From Jacaranda mimosifolia (lineage: Eukaryota > Streptophyta > Magnoliopsida > Lamiales > Bignoniaceae), in the NCBI GenBank assembly GCA_018894105.1, contig CM032119.1, forward strand, positions 19,175,246 to 19,239,245: 64,000 bases of DNA, written 5' to 3'. Under the pieces are notes generated by a model. That model ran no database searches, was not told the origin of the DNA, and saw only the letters and a list, made by a program, of their open reading frames with translations. Positions 50,358 to 60,000 of this stretch are shown piece after piece. Position 1 is the stretch's first letter; the number at the start of each line of letters is the position of its first letter. The position numbers and the translations under genes are program-made.

Positions 50358-50627
50358 TGTCAGAAAAATATAAGAAACTCAGAAGTAACTAAGAAGAAAC
50401 TGAGAAGAAGATGAAAACCGAAAATGATGAAAATAAAAAGAGAAGAAGACAATGCAGCTGTCGGGTTGATGGTTTTTGGCTCTGACGTTATTCTCATTCC
50501 CGTCGTGGAGCTTGTTGCGTTTTTCGTGTTCTTTCTGTTTCTGATAATGAGCGTATGATAGGGTTTACTGTTTGCTTGTCCGGATGAAGAAGAAGTGACA
50601 AAAAATGAATGAAAAATATTATACTTA

Positions 50628-50767
50628 AGGGCATTTTTGTTAAATTATGTGAGTAGGGAGTTATCTCTAAACTTTTAACAAAATTAGAGAGTTTATTTTA
50701 ACTAATATCAAGTGGGAACTGATCACAAACTTTGAAAGTGTGTTTGATACTTTTAAATAAGTGTCCC
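50628..50767 (-). repeat. MULE right terminal inverted repeat
   Basis: The reverse complement begins GGGACACTTATTTAAAAG and pairs imperfectly with 37896-38042. It is nearly the same as 748-887. Confidence 0.75.
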
Positions 50768-50776
50768 TTGAATCAA
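50768..50776 (+). repeat. MULE target-site duplication, right copy
   Basis: TTGAATCAA follows the terminal GTGTCCC directly; identical to the left copy at 37887-37895. Confidence 0.9.
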
Positions 50777-51024
50777 AACAAAAGTAAAAGTATTGAGACA
50801 AATCAAAAGTCAAAAAATGAGTAATCCATATGTGATCGTGATGTCGGCAACATCATATTAAACCCCAAAATTGAGAAAAAAATCTTATTATAAGTGGCTG
50901 CCACCAATCCATCTGTCTCACTTTCATTCATTACTTCACATGAAAACAAAAATACATATTTCAACTCTTCATTTTCTACTCTCGTTCTTGCTATATCTGC
51001 TCCCGAGCAAAATTCGCATCTGCT
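50777..51024 (+). promoter_or_regulatory. Upstream region of the EndoU gene
   Basis: Only 248 bp separate the MULE duplication from the start codon. A TATA-like ATTATAAG lies at 50887-50894, followed by a pyrimidine-rich leader (CTCACTTTCATTCATT, CTCTCGTTCTTGC). Any upstream control elements of the gene must lie within this stretch, inside the MULE end, or beyond 12.9 kb of inserted DNA. Confidence 0.45.
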
Positions 51025-54000
51025 ATGGATGGGCTAGTGAAGGGACTGATCAATGTAGCATTGGATCACATCCAAGGTGGTGATGATCGAGATGAAAGGG
51101 ACGAACGATCCAGATCGAGTTGGGCGCAGGTTAGCACCGATCCTCCTCTCTCTGCTTATCAGAGTATTTATATATGTTGTTTGGGTTATGATTGCTCTGT
51201 CTTTATAAAACCAACCATATGTACTAAAAATGCCCAGGTGGTGTCTGGGAAGCCGGAAAACCATGATGGATCCAGTTCCAACACTGAATATAACAATAGA
51301 CCTTGGCACGGCAGACAGGTAATTGTCCTTGTTTCCTTCAAGTCCCTTAATTCCTTCTGACCTTCAAATTAGCGAGATTACAGCTAAGTTTGCTATTTTC
51401 ATGAATTGTGTGTGTGTGTGTGTGTGTGTGTGGCAGGATGAGAGATATGGAAGAAATGAGGAGAGGGAATCAGGAGAATCGCGGCCTGTGATCAGAACCC
51501 AGGAGGTCAATTGTTCTATTTCTTTGTCAATGTTGTTGCTTCTGGTAATGAAATTTTGATCAGTTCTAACTGTAGGCTGAATGTGAATACGGGGAAAAAA
51601 AGGAATAAAGGAACCATGTGGGATATGATCAGTTATAGATAAATGAGAAACCAAGTTATCAGTTCAGATTTCCTTGTCCAAATGAAACACTTTTGGACCT
51701 TCAGTTGCAATGGATATTAGTTGATGCGGTAATGCTTCAAAAGGGTATTCGGAATTCGCATAATAATGATTAATGTCTTATTATTCAGATCCAATTCCAT
51801 GGTTCCATATATATGATTTTTCAGTAGTTGGTGTGCTTTGCGATGTATCAAATGCATGATGGCATGGGATAAATGTAAATAGAAGAAGAGATGATTTTAT
51901 CCCTAGCCATTGGGAACAACAAGTGTTGAAGTTATCTTCAAATTTTTAAGTTTAGTGTTTGTGGGTTGTGTGCAGGAGGGAAACAAAAACAATGATGGTT
52001 GGGAAATTGTCCACAAGAAGCCTTCAAAGCAACATCATAAGGTCTTAGTAGAACTTCATGAAACATTTATGGTTTGATGTTTTTCCCTGAACTTTGTAAT
52101 AGAACTCACTTCATCTGATGTGGACCCCACCATTGTACTTCATTGAAGTTTCGCTGCTTTAGTTTCTTGGTTATCATAATTTGCACCAGAGGTTATGTGC
52201 ATGCAAAAACTGGAGTAATAAGATGACGGAATTGTGTTGAATTAAGCAGCTGGATTTTAGTATGCATTTTTTGACCAAAAGTATAAGTTATACCATTCTT
52301 TAGATCCTTTGGCAAGAAAAGTAATGCCTTGTATGCTGCATCCTATAGTTAGAATTAAATTTGCTTAGCTATCAAAAAGAAAATCTATAATGTTTTTCAC
52401 AAAAGCATGAGCTAAATTGACATGTGGAAAAAATACAGTAGCATTGTAAAGCTATGGATAAAATTCTGCATTATGATATTTAGCTAAGATTATCATCCTC
52501 TCTTTCCGTGCTTTTGCCTTCAATCTGAAATGGGATTTGAGGCTGGTTTTCAATTTGCATCTCTGTCTCCACAAGGAATTTAAATTCTTATTAGTCAAGG
52601 CATAGCAGACAGAGTATGAATTGATATCTCACCTTGTCATAGCTAAAAGTTATCTTAGGAAAAACATAATATCGGATGCTATGATGTTGAGATGCTGTTA
52701 TTCTGATGTCGTACTTTGATGTGAAAGGACTTTGTATTTTCACTGGTTGTATTTATGTTTGAAAAAATGATTTTCTGTAATGCTTATATTTTTGTTAAAA
52801 CCAAAATATTAGTGTGCGTTGTTTTGTGGTTCTCAGTTTCTGAGTGTCCCTTGGTTGGACATGTAATGTGTGAACCAGCTCTTTAATTTCCCAAGTTGAC
52901 CATCAGTCTATGAGCTTGAATAAACTTCCATATGATTTATTCTATCTGAAGTCAGAAAACTTTATGTGTTAACATTTCATGAACTAGTAAGCCTTGCCGG
53001 CCAGGTACATAAAGATCAGTGGAACAATTACAAGCGCCCATTTGATGAGCAAGATTACTCAATTGAGGTTGACTGTGGTGCTGACATAGAACCCTCAGAA
53101 GAAGAGCTTGCTGATCTGTCGAAGGCTCTTAACAAACTCTGGGAACTTGATTTAAACCGTTTAGTGCCTGGCAAGGATTATCAGATTGATTGTGGTGAAG
53201 GGAAGAAAGTTTACCAGAAGGAAGACATGGCAGAAGGGAGCCTATTTTCCTGGCTGAGTGATGAAATATTCAAGAGGCCTACATATTCACGCTTCTGTTC
53301 TCTTCTTGATAATTATAATCCTCATGAAGGGTATAAAGAAGTTGTAACACCTCAAGAAAGACAAGAGCAAGCAGCATTTATAGAAGAGATCAGCAGAACT
53401 GCACCAATTAAATACCTTTATAATTATCTGTTAGCCAAAGGCATTGTTTCTGAGAGTTATCAAGATTTTAAGAAAATGTTGACAAGTCTCTGGTTTGATC
53501 TTTATGGGCGAGGTGGTACATCTGGTTCTTCCTCTGCTTTTGAACATGTTTTTGTTGGAGAAATCAAACAACGTGGAGAGCAAGAAGTCTCAGGATTTCA
53601 TAACTGGATTCAGGTGGTTGTCTAAACAATTTCTCCTCTACCAAAAATTTTGTTTTGGGGATGATATATATAGATAGATAGATAGTTGTGAGTGATATCA
53701 ATATTTTCCAAGTGGAATATCATAATTTTGTCATGAGTCAGGTTATCCCTTATATTCTGCAGTAAATTATTGTTCCATCTAAACACATAACAAGAAGGGG
53801 AAGAAAGTGGCTATGATATGTTAATTTCTTAAGGATCAGATGCAGAAACTTCGGTTATTGTAACAAAAGGGGAAAAAAAAAATAGTAACTGTTACTTTGA
53901 TTCACAGTTGATTTAAAAATATTTAGAACTGTAATCTAACTCTCTGTTTGTTAGCATTCAGTCCATGGCACACATGAAAGTTGTATCCCAAATTATTTCC

Positions 54001-57000
54001 TTAATTTGACCATCTAAAGTTGACTAGAGATTAATAATGTACACTTTAAATTTTTTATACCAAAATTTAATATCAATGAGAACTTATGCTAGTGTAGCTT
54101 GACTTCTAATTTTTCTAATTCCGATGATGTCATTTGTAAGATCTCAGACTTTATCTGCATCTTCATTTTTTGCAGTTCTATTTAGAAGAGGCAAAGGGAA
54201 GGGTGAATTATCAAGGTTATATTTTTCCTCGAAGGCGAGGCCACGTGGTAAGTGTTTTTGCTTCCATTTAGCAAATTTTGTTTGCTTAGTAGGTGTTCAA
54301 TATCGGAATTATTCCCAATTAAATGTCCAAGTGATGCTTAACTTCAGTTTTTTCTCTAATGAAGTGATTTGCAATTTTGTTTAGTCATTTAAATAGTATT
54401 CAAATAACACAAAACAACATGACAAGTAAAAACAATCAATGTAGTCAGTAGAAACATACTAACAATCTGACTGTGTATTTGCTAATGGACATTTAATTCG
54501 GAATGAGTAAGTGTAGAATATCTCTGGAATCAATGCTGCTGGTTCCCATGGATCCTGTACAGTCAATAACAATTTGCAATCACCTCAATGTTCTTGTAAT
54601 TTTCTTTCTCCAATGCATGTGCATGAATAATGTGGATGTATATATTTATCCAGGTAATTTACATATGGGATGTACATAAAATGCAAATACTGTATATTAC
54701 TGATATCATGAGATCTTTTTAAAAGTAAATGAACTTTGTAAAAGTTGGTTTCTAGGGCTTAATATAAAAATTGGGGCACATAAAAGGTGATTTTGTTATA
54801 GTTAATAGATTTATATGAAATTGGGAGCTAGAGAAACAAAGAGATGAAACTGATCAATGTTAACTTTGTTTTAAAGAAACCCCTTTCTTTTATTTTTTCA
54901 ATAAAAACCTTCGTTTAATCTGACTAAATGGTCATATTGTTGTTTGTTAACTCTGTTAATTCCCAACTCCAGTCTATTTTCTATATTATGTATCAAAATT
55001 GTATTTGTGGCTGAGAAATAGCTTAAAATTAAATAGTTTGAAAAAAATGAAATTGTATGCATTAGTGGTTTATAATAATTTTATTTTACATATTCCTAAA
55101 ATGAATTACATCAACATGTTAGATTGTTTTGTGACAATAAAAGTTGTATCACCAGAAAACATTTAATACTTGGGACAAGCATGGGTAGCTTGAAACGCGA
55201 CTCTAGTTAAGTCAATTAGACCTCTTTAGTTTATTTAGATTAGAAACAATGAGGTTAAGGAGAGATCAAAGCTACCGGTGTATGCTTTTTTACACTGTGA
55301 CACTAAAGGAGTTTGAATTGGCCATGCATTTGAAGTTTGTGATGAAAGATTTATGATATGTATGAATAATAGTTTATGATAGACGATAGTAATTCCTATC
55401 CAAAAGTTATATACCCAAAAGAATGCCTTGGTGCTTCTAATATGAGATGTAAAATTAATCCTTAAATTTTAAGCCACATATCCATCTTTACATGTGTCAT
55501 TATGTATTACCTCATGAAAGGCTCACCCTTACGTAACATCAAATATTTCCTTTGCGATGGATCCGTTCTTGTCATGAGCCTTCTCCTAACTCTTTAAAGC
55601 TTTTCAACTCTTGAAAAGATAATTAGAGAAGTAATCTAATTTGTAATGTCAAGATTCTAATATGTTGAGGACTACCACAAGCATTAAACTTTCAATCCTA
55701 GTGATGTTGGATAACATACTATTGCTTTTCCTTTGCACCTTGTCTAGATAGAGGATGTCATTCTTGTAAAAAAATTTGGAAGAAATCTTCTCAAGGTATT
55801 TCATGTTATTATCTAATATTTTAATCCCTCTGTCACAATTTAAACGTCTCATATTAAATTAACGAGGAGTTTTAGATGAGAGTTGAAAATTTAAATTTTC
55901 ACAAGGTTTTAGATGAGAGTTGAAAAAGTACAAGTATTGAGTATCTTTACTATTTCTTATTGTCAAAAGTGCTTGTTGAGATATGCTTAGATTTATTATG
56001 ATATATCTCCAAGTTAGGAATGTTTATATTTTAGGATCTTAATATATCTTTTGCACCTAATCCTACTCTCATATACAAGTATGAGATGGATGCTATTCAA
56101 CAAGGTGAAGAACAATCCTTTCTCTGTTAACATGGTATCGAGCAGGTTTTCATATTTTAAAAAAAAAAAAAAAGAGAGAAAATTCCTATTAAACCCTAAT
56201 TCTATTTCTATATTGCCTGAAAAAGGAAACAAGTTATATCTAAAATCGTAGCCGCTACGCCATATTTACTTGCCCAACCCTAGTCTAGTCGTCGTTGCCG
56301 CCACTGCCGCCCCACCTGCATCGATGCCGGCTGCGTCTTCACTGTGCGCAATCAATGCATCTTGTCACACCTCACTTGCCGCATGTGATTCCATCTTCTG
56401 GGTAGTTCAAATGTCTGATCTCGTTTTCTAAGGAATAATCATCATATTCTTCCTGTTTTTTGCCACTATCCCGCTCTCCAGCCATTGTCTCAGGCGGTCT
56501 TCTCTCTCTCTCTCTCACTGGTCTCCTTTGGTTGTTCGGGCTCTTCCATCTTTCGCCCAATATTTCATTTTTTTTCTCTCGCTTCTTCTTTTCCTTTTCT
56601 TTTCTTTTTATGCCTAAATTAATTCTATTATAAACCTTTTGTTCCTATCTATTTTATTGTAATGTTAATAAGTTTCTATCATTATTAGCTTAATTCTTTT
56701 GTTTGCCTAAAATGCTTGACCAGTTTGACCATTAATCTTAGATTACCTTTTGTCTCTATCTGTTTATAGTGCCGATTCTTTATGGCCTCGCTATTTGAAC
56801 AAAAAAGTGCTCTAGGCACAATTGTGAAACTTAATGGTCAAGACTATATTCTTTGGTCTCAAGCCTTCAAATTATTTTTAGGCTCTCAAAATAAATTAAC
56901 ACACATTCTCTCAACTCCTTCGGATTCCAAGGATGCATCTTATGTCTTGTGGCAACAAACAGATTATTCTGTCATGACTTGGCTTCTGAATGGCATGGAT

Positions 57001-60000
57001 GAGTCTGTTAGTGCTAATGTTATGTTTCTGAGTTCTACCAAGGAGATGTGGGATGCCTTGCATGATATGTACTCCCAAGAGAAAAATGTTTCTCGAGTCT
57101 TTGAATTGTATGAGAAACTTTTTTCTTTGAAGCAACATGGTTGATCTGTCACTGATTACTTTGCTTCCCTTAAAGGGGCTGCCGATGAACTTCTATTATA
57201 TCATCCATTAAATTGTGATGTTCAGACTCGCAAATCTCAGTGGGAAGAATTTTTGGTAGCTAAGTTTTAGGACTTGATCATAATCATTGTGCTAATAGTG
57301 ATCATCTATTAGCCAGTGATAATATTCCTACTCTTTTTAATGCATTGTCCCGCGTTTCAAGGGGTGCCACTGGTGGTTGCTCTGGATGTGTATCCTACAA
57401 CTGAGATTTTTGCTATGACCATTCGTGGACGTGGTTGTGGTTCTTCGTGCGGTTGTTGGGGACAGAGCGGCAGAGGTCACAGTTCGATTGGATCTCAAGG
57501 CACACATCCTTGCTCTCATTGTGGTCGAACCAATCATGTTTCTGAGAAATGTTGGATTAAATTTGGCAAACTGGATTGGGCCAATGCTATTATTGTAACA
57601 TTTGTGCTGGAATTTGATATGGTTACACTAACTTGAGTAGATTATGAAAAATTGGTTAATTCTAATACTGGTAGTTTTGCAACTCCAGTTGACTCCTCAT
57701 CTGCAGTTGTCTCTCCATCTGCAGGTGCTTTTGCCGCTTCTCATGGTGAGTCTTGGCTTTTAGATTCTGGTGCAACAAACCTTATTACTGATAATAAATA
57801 TTCCTTTACCTCTTTATCACTCTCTCCTTCATTATCTCCTGTTCGTATTGCTGATGGCTCTTTTTCCCTTGTCTCTGGCTCTGGTATGGTTAAACCTAAT
57901 GCACATCTGGCTCTTGATAATGTCCTTTTTGCTCCTAATTTTCCTATTAGTCTTCTATCAATTAGTTAACTCACAAAATCTAAAAATTGTTCTGTAACCT
58001 TCTTTCCTTTGTACTATGTTTTTCATTATTTGCACACGAGGAAGACGATTGGTGGCAGTCGTGAGTGTGGTGGTCTTTATTTTCTTGACATAGTTAATAC
58101 TACTGTAGATGCTCGTGCTCTCTCTGCATCTATTTCACCTCGTCAGTGGCACTGTCGTCTAGGCCACCCATCTCTATCTAATTTAAGGAAGATTGTGCCT
58201 ATTGAATCGTCTATTTCTGTTTTAGAGCGTGAGTCTGTGAGTTGGGAAAGCATCATCGTGCTTCCTTTCCATTTAGAGTTGATAAACGTAGTTCTTGCCC
58301 TTTTGAACTTGTTCATTCTAATATTTGAGGTTTGTGTCGCGTCACATCGTTTACTGGTTTTAAATACTTTTATCACTTTTGTTGATGATTATTCTAGGAT
58401 GACTTGGGTTTATTTACTTAAAGATAGAAATGAGGTTCTCGATGTGATCACTTCTTTTTATAATGAAATAAAAACTCAGTTTTCTATTGGTATTCGTATT
58501 CTTCGCACTGATAATGGCCTTAGAATTTGTACAAAAAGATGTTTTTTGTTTTTCGTGAGAATCATGGCATTTTGCATCAAGCAACTTGCCCTCACACTTC
58601 TCAGAAGAATGGTGTTGCAGAACGAAAACATCGCCACCTCTTAAATGTTGCCCTTACCCTTCTAATCAAGATGAATGTACCAAAATGCTTTTGGGGGGAT
58701 GTTGTTCTTACTGCATGTTTTCTTATTAATCGTATGCCTTCTAGTGTTCTTCATGGGGATATTCCATTTTCTTGTCTTTATCCTAACTGCCCTCTATTTA
58801 GTGTCACTCTTCGAGTCTTTGGGTGTGTGTGTTTTGTTCATGATTTTTCTCTTGGTTGTGACAAATTATCCCCTAGGTCAGTTAAGTGTATTTTTCTTGG
58901 TTATTCTCGCTCTCAAAAAGGGTATCGATGTTATGATCCTATTTTTCATCAGTTCTTTACTTCCATAGATGTCACTTTTTTTGAATCTACACCATATTAT
59001 TCCAAAACTCGCCATCCTTATGAGATTACCTCTCCTCCTTTACCGTTGCCTGTCCCTCCCTTCCTCTTCAACCATCCCTTTACCCATAACTCCACCAAAG
59101 CTATTATTGGTGTATTCCCATCGTCGCACGCATTAGACTACCAGGCCCACTACCGTTAGTTCGTTACTAGTCTCCCTTCTGTTGTGGATCCCTCATCGTA
59201 TATACCTTACACATCAGACAATGACCTTCCTATTGCTCTCCAGAAAGGTAAACGATCCTGTATGGCATATCCTTTTGCTAAATACCTATCTTTTACTTAC
59301 CTTTCTTCCAAGTTTCGTAGTTTTGCTGTATCTCTTTCCTCAGAATCTACTCCCAAGAATTATCATGAGGCACTACAACACCCTAAGTAGAAGATGGCTA
59401 TGGATGAAGAAATGTCTGCTCTTATTTCTCGAGGAACATGGGGGCTTATGCCAGCCACCTCCAATGCTGATGTTGTTGCTTGTCGATGGGTGTTTACCAT
59501 TAAGTATAAGCCCAACGGGACCATTGATCGGTACAAAGCCCATCTAGTTGCAAAAGGTTCCACCCAAACTTATGGTGTTGACTATCTAGAAACTTTTTCG
59601 CTAGTTGCTCGTCTCAATTATATCAGGGTTTTATTTTCCTTGGCCATTAATCAAGATTGGCCCATGTATCAATGAGATGTGAAGAATGCTTTCTTGTATG
59701 GAGATTTGCACGAAATTGTTTTCATGGAGCAACCACTAGGGCACGTTGCTCAGGGGGGGAGAGAACATATGGTATGCAAATTAAAGAAAGCAATTTATGG
59801 TTTGAAAAAGAGTCCTCGAGCTTGGTTTGACAAATTAAGTCATGCCATTTCTGATTTTGGCTTTAAAAGGTGCTAGTTGGACCATTCAGTTTTTATGCGC
59901 AAGGGACATGCGGGTGTTATCATTTTGGTTGTCTATGTGGATGATATTTTAATCTCTGGTAGTGATTATGAAGGCATAGAACAAACCAAGGCATATTTGC

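Larger units (their letters stand above)
37896..50767 (-). mobile_element. Full-length Mutator-like element with transposase and ULP1-like protease genes
   Basis: A 12872 bp element flanked by perfect 9-bp duplications TTGAATCAA. The ends start GGG and form degenerate inverted repeats of about 140 bp (shared blocks include GTGxTCAGTxxCCA, TGATATT/TGAATATT, ACTCCCyAC and a terminal xxxGCCCTTxAG/TACCCTTGCAG). It carries a MuDR transposase gene on the minus strand (50357 to 45290) and a DUF1985/C48 protease gene on the plus strand (about 38.2 to 43.5 kb), which converge on a repeat-rich centre. Plant MULEs carrying ULP1-like genes (KI-MULE/Kaonashi type) are known. Both genes are interrupted by stops. 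A partial copy lies at 1-887. Confidence 0.9.

Noticed and set aside
56372..56560. 62-codon minus-strand ORF rich in Arg/Glu
   Set aside because: It lies in the copia leader across a CT-rich run; no support.
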